Notes: a model not told the origin generated them from the letters alone. A stretch of DNA of 64,000 nucleotides from CAZSDU01 sp963662525 (GCA_963662525.1 OY759717.1:1116001-1180000), one strand, 5' to 3'; positions 36,025-46,084 are shown, numbered from the stretch's first letter. Translations and numbers: made by a program.

Positions 36025-38706
36025 TCATCTAATTATTTCCAGTTTACGCTTAAAAACCAAACCCTCAGTTTTAATGGTGAGGATGTACAACCCGGGATTT
36101 GCATCAGAGATATCTATTTTATACTGATTTTCTCCAAGAAAATCTTTTTCCAGGATACACCTTCCGTTTAAATCCTGAATATTAATTATCACTTTCCGGA
36201 TTTTTGATATCCCTGGAGTGACCATAAAAATTCCGGGACCCGGGTTGGGGAATATCTGCATCTCATCCCTTTGATGATCATTAATAGCAACGGTTGAGGG
36301 GTCAGCGATAAGGACATCATCGATGCAGACACCATATCCGTTTTTCGCATTCCCTTCAAAGGCAAACTGGAACTGGTCTGATATTTCGGGGAAGGGAACC
36401 GTGAGTTCTGTCCATTCGGTATAATTCTGATCAAACTCAACAAGTTTTACCCATGGCAATGCCGGATCCAAATGATAAAAAACAGAGAGTTTATCCTGTT
36501 TTGTGCCCCATTTAGCCATATACAGCCAGAATTTTAACGCAACTGTGGTATAGGATGACAGATCAAAGACAGGGCTGATGAGCATAGTCTGATTATCAAT
36601 AATACTGAAATCTCTCAGACAGGCATTTCTAACACCCGAATGAGCAGATGCCGGATGGCCAGAACCCGTTCCGCTGCCATTTCCTTCCACAAAAGTCCAG
36701 GCCGGATTGGGCGGACCTTCTGACCAGCAACTTGGTACATCTGCAGTTAATTCAAACCTTTCGGAGAAAGGAAGAACGGATATAGCCTGGCATTGTGTAG
36801 TTGCATCAGTGATTACCCCTGATGAATAATTGTTACCGGTCATTACAGAATATGCTTTATAATAATAATGTGTACTCGGTTGCAACCCCATATGGCTGAA
36901 TGCCATATTGGTTCCGTTGTAAATGACCGTACCACCGCCGTTGATGGAAGCTCCGGCCAGATAAACTGTCCCATTAACGGGGATGCCGAAGGAAGGGATT
37001 GTATTAAACACAACCATTACCGGATCTACGGCCGGGTTGTTCGCCCAGTTAAGATCTATCTGGGTAAAATTTATCGTGTTTGCTGAAAAGTTAACAGGAT
37101 CTTCAGGGCTTGCACATACCATGAAACAAAGATCAATTTCCTGGGAAGCAGCATTTTCGACAATGTTGATCAAGGGCTTTCCGGTATTGTCACCAGCCCA
37201 GGATTTCGAATCCGGAAAAGTCAGGTCAGTATAACTAGTTTTTTCTGAAATTCCCGGGAACGGACAACCTCCGGTATTAATTGTGGAAGAACCCGCCGGA
37301 TTGATGCCATTGGATGTCGGGGAATTTGCAGCCACCGGGAACATTCCCTGATGGGCGCTGGCGTTGATATCGTTGGAGTAGTGATGAGCTTCGATAAAAT
37401 CACCGTCGACATGGTAAACAATCAGGCCATGGCCGGGTATTCCGGCATCGAAACCTGTCTGCTGACGGTTCTCACAAAGAAAATATTCGTTATCAGTTGT
37501 CGTATTGTACCGGATTGCGTCAGCGTACACGGCAGAATTGCGTAATGTTACTGTTCCCTGGCTGGAAAGTACGGGTGGATCTGTCCAGGTAAAATAATTT
37601 TTTATCCAGGCATTCGGATGAGCAGGCTTGGTCCCGCTGTTTCCATTCCAGGAACCTCCGGCCATCAGGTCCCAGTTGCCGGTTCCATTATATTGGCCCC
37701 CTGTTTCATAATCTGTATCGTAAAAATCCGGCGCTCCAAGATTATGGCCGAATTCATGGCACATAACACCAATGGTTCCCATGGACCCGCCATTTTTTTC
37801 AGGCATGGTCGTATAAGCATCTACCAGGATCTCGTCAAAAGTCCGCTGTCCTTCAGAATAGCCTGCTGCAGAAAGAGACCAGCTGTGTGACCAGATATCA
37901 TTGGTATTGCCCGATTCTTCCTGCCCCCTACCCTGATGAATGATTGCAACTCCGTCGACAACTCCGTCCGTATTATTGTCATAATCAGCAAAATTAACAC
38001 TGGTCTGATTATTTGCAGCAACCACAGCATCATAGGCAAACTCTCCCCATTTATTCCCTGGTCCGTAATAGTCATGAACATGAGGAACCGTTACCCATAC
38101 CGTCACCGAAGTTGTTACCGAAAGTAACCCATAGGATACCTCAATAAAAAAATCCTTGAAACTTCCGGTACCATTATAATTAACCTGGTTCATATAATTG
38201 CTGAAATCATTCTGCGAAAAGGTGGTGGTAGTGTTGGAAAAATTTGCCAGGATCATCAGTAAATTCCTTTCGCCTGTTGTTGGAAATCCTCCCATTAACG
38301 GTGCATCCGGTGATTTAGTTCCTTTCAGTAATTGTTTCATTTCATCCATCTGGGCTTCACTGAAAAACAAACCAGGTTTGATTTTTTGCAGAAACGCAAG
38401 CTCGTCAGCATTTCTTTTCTCAATATTATGAGCCTTTATCCCGGAAAATACCAGTTTCCCATCAGCCTGTAACATGGCATATTCGAAGACTCCACTAACG
38501 TTGGTCATGATGGTATACCCATCTGAGGTTGTCGTCCAATGGATGTATTCATCCCCGTGCAGTAATATGGTGATGGTGGTCCCATCAGGCTGGGTGCGAA
38601 TAACCGGATGGGGATTTGCAGTGACGGCAAACCCCTTTTCAACAGTTAATATAAAAATCATAGGCAGTAACCATACTGCTCTATTAAAAAAGAAATTCAG
38701 GTTCAT
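36025..38706 (-). CDS. M6-family metalloprotease with MAM-like and T9SS sorting domains
   Basis: 893 residues. Signal peptide (to about 27). An M6 domain (immune inhibitor A-like) has zinc motif HEFGHNLGAPDFYD, with His317, Glu318 and His321, then a downstream beta region. An FN3-like linker (STHYYYKAYSVM) follows, then a MAM/jelly-roll-like domain (CWSEGPPNPAWTFVEGNG to GYGVCIDDVLIAD) and a Por sorting domain (IFPNPGPGIFMV). Secreted by T9SS and probably degrades host or environmental proteins. Its MAM-like domain is nearly the same as the one in the neighbouring BACON protein at 38728. Start and stop are 18-31 bases from the flanking minus-strand genes, so the three may share a transcript. 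Confidence 0.9.
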   Translation of the reverse strand: MNLNFFFNRAVWLLPMIFILTVEKGFAVTANPHPVIRTQPDGTTITILLHGDEYIHWTTTSDGYTIMTNVSGVFEYAMLQADGKLVFSGIKAHNIEKRNADELAFLQKIKPGLFFSEAQMDEMKQLLKGTKSPDAPLMGGFPTTGERNLLMILANFSNTTTTFSQNDFSNYMNQVNYNGTGSFKDFFIEVSYGLLSVTTSVTVWVTVPHVHDYYGPGNKWGEFAYDAVVAANNQTSVNFADYDNNTDGVVDGVAIIHQGRGQEESGNTNDIWSHSWSLSAAGYSEGQRTFDEILVDAYTTMPEKNGGSMGTIGVMCHEFGHNLGAPDFYDTDYETGGQYNGTGNWDLMAGGSWNGNSGTKPAHPNAWIKNYFTWTDPPVLSSQGTVTLRNSAVYADAIRYNTTTDNEYFLCENRQQTGFDAGIPGHGLIVYHVDGDFIEAHHYSNDINASAHQGMFPVAANSPTSNGINPAGSSTINTGGCPFPGISEKTSYTDLTFPDSKSWAGDNTGKPLINIVENAASQEIDLCFMVCASPEDPVNFSANTINFTQIDLNWANNPAVDPVMVVFNTIPSFGIPVNGTVYLAGASINGGGTVIYNGTNMAFSHMGLQPSTHYYYKAYSVMTGNNYSSGVITDATTQCQAISVLPFSERFELTADVPSCWSEGPPNPAWTFVEGNGSGTGSGHPASAHSGVRNACLRDFSIIDNQTMLISPVFDLSSYTTVALKFWLYMAKWGTKQDKLSVFYHLDPALPWVKLVEFDQNYTEWTELTVPFPEISDQFQFAFEGNAKNGYGVCIDDVLIADPSTVAINDHQRDEMQIFPNPGPGIFMVTPGISKIRKVIINIQDLNGRCILEKDFLGENQYKIDISDANPGLYILTIKTEGLVFKRKLEIIR

Positions 38707-38727
38707 CAGTAATGATTTATGTGCAAA

Positions 38728-41700
38728 TTATTTAATGATCACAAGTTTCCTGACCAGAACCAGGTCATCAGTCCTTATAATAATGTTATAGCATCCTTCG
38801 GGTGCGCTGGAAAGGTCAAGCTGGTACTCTTTACTTCCCTGGAATGTTTTATTTGCGATCACTTTTCCGTTAAGGTCTTGTACAATAACTTTCATAAAAA
38901 GCCGGCTTCCTGCCTCTGGTGCTATATTGAATATACCTTTTGCAGGATTGGGAAAGATCTTGATTCCGTTGGTGGATAATTCTTCAATGGAAACAAGGGG
39001 GGCCTGGGTAACTGTTACCGGAACAGGGCTTATTCCTGCAACTGTTACCAGGATATTTGCAATGCGTTGCGTATAATTTGGGTTTGCCGTATAGTTTGCC
39101 ACGATAGTTCCATTTCCGGAACCTGAAGGAGTAACGGTACACCAGCTGGCATCACTTGACACTATCCAGCTTGAATTGGAAGTGACTGTAAAATTAGTGG
39201 TTCCAGATGCAGAAGTAACATCCTGGTTGGAAGGATGAACTGAGAGTGTAGGAGAGGTTCCTGTTTGGGTAACAGTCACCAGCACAGGAGAAGCACCAGA
39301 AACTGTGACGGTGAGGGTGGCAACCCTGGATCCGGTCCCGGTATTTTCGGTATAGGATGCTGTTATAATACCATTTCCCGACCCGGAGGAAGTTGGGGTA
39401 CACCAAGATGCATCACTCACAACATTCCAGTAAGAGTTGGAGGTCACATTAAATATTGTGCTTCCTGCAATTGCTGAAACATTCTGGTTTGACGGAGCAA
39501 CCGAGAGTGTTGGTGCCCCTGCTGACTGGGTAACTGTCACCGTTTGCGGTGATAGTCCTGTTACGGTTACGGTAAGTGTTGCTAGTCTGGTACTGGTAGA
39601 AGTATTTTCAGAATAATTGGCGTCAATTGTTCCATTACCGGTACCGGAGGCGGTTGGCACACACCAGGTGGCATCGCTGGTCACCGTCCAGCTTGCGTTG
39701 GAGGTCACGGTAAAGGTTGTTGTTCCGGTTGAGGCTGTTACATCCTGATTCGGTGGTGAAACTGCAAGAGTTGGTGCAGCACCTGCCTGTGTGACGGTAA
39801 CAACCTGGGTTACAGCACCGGGAGCAGTCACCGTAATATTAGCAACCCTTTGATTGGCCATAGTATTCTGAGCATAGGTAGCAATGATGGTTCCGTTACC
39901 GGTCCCGGATGGAGTAACTGTGCACCAGGAAGTGGCGTCACTGGTAGCTGTCCAGGTAGTGGAACAGGTAACACTGAAATTGGTTGTTCCTGCAGGAGCT
40001 GTTACATTCTGGTTGGAAGGGGTAACACTTAGGGTGGCAGAAGTTGTCCCTGTTATCTGGATATCATCGATACAAACACCATAGCCATATTTTGCATTCC
40101 CTTCGAAAGCTATTTGAAATTCAGATGAAACGGTAGTCAGTGCAATTGTTTTCTGTGTCCAGGTATTGATATCGGTATTATAATTCTGTAACGAAATCCA
40201 GCTACCCGTTGCACTTGTCCGGTAATAAACGGTCAGTTCATCCTGGTCATTGACCCATTTCTGCATGTATAGCCAGAAAGTCAGCTGAACATTGGTATAT
40301 CCGTTCAGGTTAAATACCGGAGTAATCAGTTTATTCAGGTTTGAAGCAGCAGTATTGTCTTTCAGGCAGGCGTCCCTCACTCCGGTATGCGCGGTGGCGG
40401 GATTAGAACTGCCATTTCCTGCTACAAATTGCCATGCCGGATTTGAGTTTTCCTCTGTCCAGCAACTCGGACGACTTGCAACGGATTCAAAGCCTTCATT
40501 GAATGGAAGGGTAGAAATAATTCCGCAGGCAGTAGCAAATTGAAGATCTTCTCCGTAATAAGTTCCATTTCCGTTGGTGGCATAGGCCCTGATATGGTAT
40601 ACCGTATTGGGTGATAAACCTGTCAGAGAGCTGATAAAAGTACCCAATCCGGCTCCATCGGTGGTATGGCTTCCGCTAACTGTCGGGTTGGCGCTGGTGC
40701 TCCAGCATATTCCCCTGGCTGTAACGGTTGATCCTCCATCAGAAGTAACATTTCCGCCAGAGGTTGCAGTAGTGGCGGTAATAGCTGTTGCAGCAGTCGT
40801 TGTAACCGCTGCGGCACCGGGGGTGAAGGTTTTATCACTGCCATTGGTCGTACCATCACTGTTTACGCCAACCAATTTGAAATGATAGGTAGTTCCTGCA
40901 GTAAGTCCGGTTAGAGGGGCATTCACTGATACATTGCTTGTTCCTGAACCGGCAGAGAGTGTAGGGGTGGAAGTGCCATAACTGGTTGAGGTTCCCCATT
41001 CAAAATGGTAGGTACTGGACAACCCATTAGGATTGATTGTTCCGTTCAGTGTGGCTGTGCTAGATGTGACTGCGGTAGCATCCAGGGTAACAATAGTGGG
41101 ATTGTTTCCGAATTTGAACGATGCTATTTTGGTCTTTCGTGTTCCTCCGCTTCCGATGTATTCAGTAGTAAACCAGAAAGTCTGGTCATCACTGGGGTCG
41201 ACCGACATCTGTGCATAATCTCCCCAGCGGTTATAGGCTGTCTGGGAATTTGCTCCGGTTTGAATAATATCTTCCGGGATATCAAGTACACCGGCACCGG
41301 CACTATAAGCAGTGGAACTTTGTCCGCAATAGCGGATGCTGGGATAAACTGTAGTACTTGAAACAGAATAGCCCAATCCGATTTTTCCGCCTCCGTTAAG
41401 CATAATACTTCCCATCCAGCGGTTGTCAGCATCAGGAGCATAGGTACCTGATTGCCTGAGCGACCAGGTCCCGGTAGTCCTTCTTAATTCATACCAGCGG
41501 ATACCGGCGTGATTGGTGGCATCCACATCAACGGTATGGCAGCATACGATCGTCTGATAGGATCCGAAATTTCTATATTGAGGAACATTCATGATGACCT
41601 GTGGGATAGCATCAAGTTTGCGGGTCGTTGAAGGTTGTGGAATATTATCCCAGTTTGTTCCAAAATTAGAGTCAAACGCTGGCACACCCAATTGCTGAGC

Positions 41701-42687
41701 TCGTACGAATGTCGACGATGAAGGGGTTGTCCAGTTAACAGTAAGTTCATAAATCCACAATTCATCACTTCCACCGCCGATGGCATCATCATTGAAGGCG
41801 ATATACAAACCGGGGGAACCAACAGGTGCAAAGGCTCCATCATTATCTACCGGGGGAACGCACATAAAACCATCCACGGAAGTAGGCCGGTATGGATTAT
41901 TGAAGCCAACAGCCTGGGCTGTTTGTCCAAGCAGCATCTTGGAGCGCTCAAACACGTATATATCTTTTGTGGAGCTGTTATTATCCCCCATATAATAACC
42001 ATCTCTCCAGACGCTGAACTTAGGATAATCAGGCATCGCATCAACAATAAAGGAGTAGGCATACCAGGTTCCGGTCGGATCATTGGATGTGGACACAGCC
42101 ATTAACACATAATTGGTGGAACCGGAGATGGAGAACTCGGTAGCAAGCCATCTGTCGGCCTGTTCGTCATAAAGGATGATCGGATCTCCATCATTATAAC
42201 TGGAACCGGGCAAGCCGTTAAACAGCAGATTCATATTGGTAGGACCAGCAACCAAACTACCGGTTTTATTATAGATCGCATAAACACAATTGATGGTTTG
42301 CATAAAATGGTTAGGCCCTGCAACACCGTTACAGTCGGGTGGAAAATAAGGGGAATCCTGTCCGTTAAAATTGGTAATCGGGGCCATAGGCGCCTTGGAT
42401 GATCCCATGGTCTGCTGCCATACCGGGTCCGGTCCCTGAGGTAATGCCGTGGAAGCAAAGGGATAGGAACGGTATTTGAGTTTTTTATTCCGGTCCTTGT
42501 TGTCAGCCATGGTGACAATCTGTTGAAATTCAGCAGGAGTCATGGCAGGGAGATCCCGCAATGGTCTGGTAATACCTAAAAATGTACCCGTACTAATATA
42601 GGTAGGGTGGGCCGGCTGATCCTGAGCCTGAAGGCTTATTATGCCTGTGCAGAAAAGAAAAAAGGAAAGTAAAAAAGGTCTTGTCAT
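38728..42687 (-). CDS. Second BACON/T9SS giant secreted protein
   Basis: 1319 residues with the same design as the protein at 31986: signal peptide, propeller-like N-terminal half (DSPYFPPDCNGVAGPNHFMQ), two FN3-like modules, a MAM-like domain (GYGVCIDDIQITG), four BACON repeats and a Por sorting domain (KIFPNPAKGIF). N-terminal halves, FN3 and BACON parts align along the two paralogues, but the MAM-like domain is closer to that of the M6 protease between them. Likely a surface-exposed adhesin or carbohydrate-binding protein. Confidence 0.85.
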   Translation of the reverse strand: MTRPFLLSFFLFCTGIISLQAQDQPAHPTYISTGTFLGITRPLRDLPAMTPAEFQQIVTMADNKDRNKKLKYRSYPFASTALPQGPDPVWQQTMGSSKAPMAPITNFNGQDSPYFPPDCNGVAGPNHFMQTINCVYAIYNKTGSLVAGPTNMNLLFNGLPGSSYNDGDPIILYDEQADRWLATEFSISGSTNYVLMAVSTSNDPTGTWYAYSFIVDAMPDYPKFSVWRDGYYMGDNNSSTKDIYVFERSKMLLGQTAQAVGFNNPYRPTSVDGFMCVPPVDNDGAFAPVGSPGLYIAFNDDAIGGGSDELWIYELTVNWTTPSSSTFVRAQQLGVPAFDSNFGTNWDNIPQPSTTRKLDAIPQVIMNVPQYRNFGSYQTIVCCHTVDVDATNHAGIRWYELRRTTGTWSLRQSGTYAPDADNRWMGSIMLNGGGKIGLGYSVSSTTVYPSIRYCGQSSTAYSAGAGVLDIPEDIIQTGANSQTAYNRWGDYAQMSVDPSDDQTFWFTTEYIGSGGTRKTKIASFKFGNNPTIVTLDATAVTSSTATLNGTINPNGLSSTYHFEWGTSTSYGTSTPTLSAGSGTSNVSVNAPLTGLTAGTTYHFKLVGVNSDGTTNGSDKTFTPGAAAVTTTAATAITATTATSGGNVTSDGGSTVTARGICWSTSANPTVSGSHTTDGAGLGTFISSLTGLSPNTVYHIRAYATNGNGTYYGEDLQFATACGIISTLPFNEGFESVASRPSCWTEENSNPAWQFVAGNGSSNPATAHTGVRDACLKDNTAASNLNKLITPVFNLNGYTNVQLTFWLYMQKWVNDQDELTVYYRTSATGSWISLQNYNTDINTWTQKTIALTTVSSEFQIAFEGNAKYGYGVCIDDIQITGTTSATLSVTPSNQNVTAPAGTTNFSVTCSTTWTATSDATSWCTVTPSGTGNGTIIATYAQNTMANQRVANITVTAPGAVTQVVTVTQAGAAPTLAVSPPNQDVTASTGTTTFTVTSNASWTVTSDATWCVPTASGTGNGTIDANYSENTSTSTRLATLTVTVTGLSPQTVTVTQSAGAPTLSVAPSNQNVSAIAGSTIFNVTSNSYWNVVSDASWCTPTSSGSGNGIITASYTENTGTGSRVATLTVTVSGASPVLVTVTQTGTSPTLSVHPSNQDVTSASGTTNFTVTSNSSWIVSSDASWCTVTPSGSGNGTIVANYTANPNYTQRIANILVTVAGISPVPVTVTQAPLVSIEELSTNGIKIFPNPAKGIFNIAPEAGSRLFMKVIVQDLNGKVIANKTFQGSKEYQLDLSSAPEGCYNIIIRTDDLVLVRKLVIIK
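39000..40045 (-). repeat. Four tandem BACON-domain repeats (second paralogue)
   Basis: Same four-copy arrangement as at 32258-33302; recurring SNxSWxV, W-C and VTVTQ positions at about 260-bp spacing. Confidence 0.8.
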
Positions 42688-42817
42688 AGTACTTTTTTTA
42701 TGGATAGGACAGTTTTAAATCAGATGATAATTTACGCAAAATTAAAGAAAAACTCGTTCTTTTTCAGGATTTTTTTCCAATTATTTCTATTCTCCGGCCG
42801 GCATGCGGAGAAATATT

Positions 42818-42837
42818 TATATTTGTTTTTACGTTTG
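42818..42837 (+). promoter_or_regulatory. Two candidate -7 boxes for the dCMP deaminase gene
   Basis: TATATTTG (42818-42825) and TACGTTTG (42830-42837) both match TAnnTTTG; the nearer ends 18 bases before the ATG at 42856. Confidence 0.45.
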
Positions 42838-42855
42838 AAAAATAATTCCCTCAGT

Positions 42856-43344
42856 ATGGAAAATAACGTTTCCCGGCCTTCCTGGGATGAATATTTTATG
42901 GAAATTGCCGGCACGGTGGCAAAGCGTGCCACTTGTGACCGTGGACGAAGTGGCTGTGTCATAGTGCGTGAAAAACAGATCCTCGTCACAGGATATGTTG
43001 GTTCTCCCCGCGGGTTACCCCATTGTGATGAGGTTGGTCACCTGATGAAGAAGGTATTGCATGAAGATGATCGCATCACCCAGCATTGCATGCGAACGGT
43101 TCATGCCGAGCAAAATGCAATTTGTCAGGCTGCACGTCTGGGAATTTCCCTGGATGGAGCTACATTATACTGCAGAATGACTCCCTGCAGAACCTGCGCC
43201 ATGCTGATCATCAATTGCGGGATTATAAGGGTGGTTTGTGAAAGAAAATACCATGACGGGAAAGAATCGGAAGAGATGTTCCACCAGGCTGGTGTAGCAG
43301 TTGAATACGTGCACGATGAAATCCAGCAGTATGAAAAGCAATAA
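42856..43344 (+). CDS. Deoxycytidylate deaminase
   Basis: 162 residues from the ATG at 42856. An in-frame ATG at 42700 would add a Phe-rich stretch with no family match, and both promoter boxes lie between the two, so the later start is chosen. Zinc and catalytic motifs are VHAEQNAI and TPCRTCAMLI (His-Ala-Glu and two Cys); RATCDRGRSGCVIV and GLPHCDEVGH are typical of the dCMP group. It deaminates dCMP to dUMP for dTMP synthesis. The gene is convergent with the cold-shock gene, with a terminator hairpin between. Confidence 0.92.
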   Translation: MENNVSRPSWDEYFMEIAGTVAKRATCDRGRSGCVIVREKQILVTGYVGSPRGLPHCDEVGHLMKKVLHEDDRITQHCMRTVHAEQNAICQAARLGISLDGATLYCRMTPCRTCAMLIINCGIIRVVCERKYHDGKESEEMFHQAGVAVEYVHDEIQQYEKQ

Positions 43345-43358
43345 ACCGACACCAGGGC

Positions 43359-43386
43359 AAAAAAAAAGCTTCACCTAAGTGAAGCT
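43359..43386 (-). terminator. Rho-independent terminator of the cold-shock gene
   Basis: A perfect 8-bp stem AGCTTCAC/GTGAAGCT with loop CTAA at 43367-43386, with a run of A before it on the plus strand (T-run on the minus strand). It lies 28 bases beyond the minus-strand stop at 43415. Confidence 0.8.
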
Positions 43387-43414
43387 AAATAGCATTATCG
43401 GGTATGTGGCCAGC

Positions 43415-43606
43415 TTAAGCTCGCTTTACATTAACCGCGTTTAATCCTTTTTTTCCTTCCTGAAGATCAAAAGTTACATCATCACCTTCACGAATTTGAT
43501 CGATAAGGCCTGAAGCATGAACAAAATGTTCTTTTTCAGATCCTTCTTCTTTAATAAATCCAAAACCTTTCGATTCGTTAAAGAACTTTACTTTACCGTT
43601 TTTCAT
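43415..43606 (-). CDS. Cold-shock protein, CspA family
   Basis: 63 residues from the ATG at 43606; an ATG eight codons upstream lies too near the -7 box to be the likely start. The OB-fold carries the RNA-binding motifs KVKFFNESKGFGFI (RNP1-like) and HFVHASGL (RNP2). It binds single-stranded RNA or DNA and acts as an RNA chaperone. It has its own -7 box and terminator, and follows the DEAD-box helicase gene on the same strand, a pairing that fits RNA remodelling in the cold. Confidence 0.92.
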   Translation of the reverse strand: MKNGKVKFFNESKGFGFIKEEGSEKEHFVHASGLIDQIREGDDVTFDLQEGKKGLNAVNVKRA

Positions 43607-43627
43607 AATATAATTTAAAAATATTGG

Positions 43628-43635
43628 CAAAGATA
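43628..43635 (-). promoter_or_regulatory. -7 box of the cold-shock gene
   Basis: The minus strand reads TATCTTTG, 21 bases before the ATG at 43606, leaving a short leader of about 15 bases. Confidence 0.5.
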
Positions 43636-43675
43636 AGGCTTAATTTTAACATAATCACAATTTTCTTTTCTAAAA

Positions 43676-44884
43676 TTACTTTTTAGGCCGGGGTTTCCTG
43701 TGGAAAGTTCCCTTTTGAGGTGAACGGAATTTGCGTGGATCATAAGCCGGGGATTCGCCAAGGATGACCGGAACCACAGCCTTATATACTTCCTTTCCAA
43801 GCAGGGTTTCAATGGCAGCGAATTTTCCCTGTTCTTTTTCATTGATGAGTGTGACGGCCACCCCACTGGCTGCTGCTCTGGCCGTGCGCCCAATGCGATG
43901 AATATAATCTTCAGCATCATGGGGCACATCAAAGTTGATCACCATATCAATATCCTCGACATCGATTCCACGGGAAAGGATATCGGTGGCGACCAGGATA
44001 TTTCTTTCCCGGTTTTTAAAACCACTCAATACTTTTTCCCTGGTCGGCTGATCCAAATCGGAAGAAATATCTTCGGCTGCCAGTCCCGCTTTTCGCAGGG
44101 CAGTGCTCACTTCCCGGGTCTTGCTCTTGGTGGAACAGAAGATCAGGATGATCCGGTCCTTCTGATTTTTTAAGAGATAATTCACCAGGGGAACTTTCTG
44201 ACGGTCGTAAACCACATAAGCCAGCTGAAGTATCCGCTCGGCCGGTTTCGACAAGGCTATGCTGATCTCTTGCGGTTCTTTCAGTATTTTTCTTGCCAGG
44301 TTGCGGATTTCTGTCGGCATGGTTGCTGAAAAAAGCAGATTCTGCCGATGAAGCGGAAGTGCAGAGATGATTTTGAGGATATCATCATAAAATCCCATAT
44401 CCAGCATACGATCTGCTTCATCAAGTATCAGGTATTGCAAACCGGAAAAATCCACATAGCCCATATTCAGATGAGCAATCATTCTTCCCGGAGTACATAC
44501 TACGACTCCGGCACCCTGGGTAAGCGCCTGCTTTTCGCGGGAGAAAGAGGCCCCGTCAGTACCTCCATACACGGCAATAGAGCTTACAGGAGTATAATAG
44601 GAAAGCCCTTCCATATGCTGGTCAATTTGAATGGCAAGTTCTCTGGTAGGAACAATCACTAAAGCTTTGATTCTTTCATCACCGCCTGAAGTGATTATTT
44701 TATGGATGATCGGTAGCAGGAATGCGGCAGTTTTCCCGGTGCCTGTCTGAGCAGAGGCGATCAGGTCTTTCCCCTCCAGGATCACAGGGATAGCCATATC
44801 CTGTATGGGTGTAGCATTTTCATATCCCAGGGCTGCTATACCATCGAGCAATTGTGAATGAAAACCAAATTCAGTAAACTTCAA
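43676..44884 (-). CDS. DEAD-box RNA helicase, RhlE-like
   Basis: 402 residues. All core motifs are visible: the Q-motif region (GYENATPIQDMAIP), motif I AQTGTGKTAAF, PTRELAIQ, LDEADRML, SAT in FSATMP, and C-terminal HRIGRTARA. A short basic tail (FHRKPRPKK) probably helps RNA binding. It unwinds RNA in ribosome assembly or mRNA decay. The next gene on this strand is the cold-shock protein. Confidence 0.92.
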   Translation of the reverse strand: MKFTEFGFHSQLLDGIAALGYENATPIQDMAIPVILEGKDLIASAQTGTGKTAAFLLPIIHKIITSGGDERIKALVIVPTRELAIQIDQHMEGLSYYTPVSSIAVYGGTDGASFSREKQALTQGAGVVVCTPGRMIAHLNMGYVDFSGLQYLILDEADRMLDMGFYDDILKIISALPLHRQNLLFSATMPTEIRNLARKILKEPQEISIALSKPAERILQLAYVVYDRQKVPLVNYLLKNQKDRIILIFCSTKSKTREVSTALRKAGLAAEDISSDLDQPTREKVLSGFKNRERNILVATDILSRGIDVEDIDMVINFDVPHDAEDYIHRIGRTARAAASGVAVTLINEKEQGKFAAIETLLGKEVYKAVVPVILGESPAYDPRKFRSPQKGTFHRKPRPKK

Positions 44885-44908
44885 TATTATCCTTTCTTAT
44901 ATTATCAA

Positions 44909-46084
44909 TTATTTACAAAACAAGCGAGTAATCCGGTTACATGGGATCCCGTTATACTGTTTGAAAGTTCCACTGATCAGCAATTTTCCGTCTGACTGAA
45001 ATGCCAAATTATAAATGATGAATGAGCTGTAAACATCATTGCTGGCGTTGCCAGGTTGAAATGACGAGTCAATGCTGCCATCCGGATGGAGCCGGACAAT
45101 CCTGTTGAATTCAGTTTCATTGAATTCAAGAAAATTTCCGGCAACCAGTATCTTTCCATCAGGCTGAAGGAGGATTTTGGTGATCTCACCTCCAGCCCCC
45201 TCCCTTACATTGAACGTAAGATCCACAGTACCATCAGTATTGAGGCGGACCATATGATTGCAAGGCATATCATTATATGCATTGCGGTTAAAACGACCTG
45301 CCAGCAGAATTTTCCCATCGGGCTGAACGGCGATGGAACTGATGTTGGAGGTGGCATCCTCAGCCCCAATACCTAATTTGAAACCAGTATCCAGAGAACC
45401 ATTTGCATTATACCGGGCAACGCGTATCCTTGGTCCTCCATCAAGAGTTCTGAAGCCTTCGGCTACCAATACTTTTCCGTCAGGCTGAAGAGCTAGACAA
45501 GGAATCCAGTCAGCTTTTGTAGCCGGAATGAAACCCGCATCGAAACTTCCATTAGCATTGATCCGGGCAAGGCGGTTAACGGGTTTACCGTCATATTCAA
45601 AAAATAACCCACCAATGACCAACTTGCCGTCAGGCTGCATAGCCATGGCATCTATGTTTCCATCGGCCCCTTTGCCGGTGTTAAATGTCAGGTCCAGACT
45701 GCCATTGGAATTAATACGGGCAATGCGTCCCCGTTGGACATTGTTATAAAACGTAAAACCGCCAGCAATGATCAGCTTTCCGTCAGTTTTGAGTGAAATG
45801 GCATTCACATAAGCAGTTCCCGTACCAGGATTAAACGAATCATCCAGGCTTCCGTCAGGATTAATCCTGGCTATTCCCCTTCTCACTTTTCCGTTATATT
45901 CATCAAACTGTCCACCGATGAGGATTTTCCCATCCGGCTGAACAGCCATCACGTTGATAACATCATTTGCGCCAGCAGTAGTATTGAACGAGGGATCAAG
46001 CTGACCCGGATTCTGAGCCAGCAAAGAAGTCCGTGTAAAAACAAGAAACAGCAATGATATTATTGTATAAGCTCTCCTTTTCAT
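44909..46084 (-). CDS. Secreted delta-60-repeat beta-propeller-like protein
   Basis: 391 residues from the ATG at 46084, which gives a clean signal peptide (MKRRAYTIISLLFLVFTRTSLLAQ); the in-frame ATG eleven codons upstream does not. The mature part is about seven copies of the delta-60 repeat: each has AVQPDGKILIGG-like and RINPDGSLDDSFN-like segments about 50 residues apart, predicted to fold as a beta-propeller. No Por sorting tail and no lipobox, so it should stay in the periplasm unless it relies on another factor. Function unknown. Confidence 0.85.
   Translation of the reverse strand: MKRRAYTIISLLFLVFTRTSLLAQNPGQLDPSFNTTAGANDVINVMAVQPDGKILIGGQFDEYNGKVRRGIARINPDGSLDDSFNPGTGTAYVNAISLKTDGKLIIAGGFTFYNNVQRGRIARINSNGSLDLTFNTGKGADGNIDAMAMQPDGKLVIGGLFFEYDGKPVNRLARINANGSFDAGFIPATKADWIPCLALQPDGKVLVAEGFRTLDGGPRIRVARYNANGSLDTGFKLGIGAEDATSNISSIAVQPDGKILLAGRFNRNAYNDMPCNHMVRLNTDGTVDLTFNVREGAGGEITKILLQPDGKILVAGNFLEFNETEFNRIVRLHPDGSIDSSFQPGNASNDVYSSFIIYNLAFQSDGKLLISGTFKQYNGIPCNRITRLFCK

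Noticed and set aside
42700..42855. A longer dCMP deaminase starting at 42700
   Set aside because: The extra 52 residues are Phe/Lys-rich with no conservation, and both promoter boxes lie inside this stretch.
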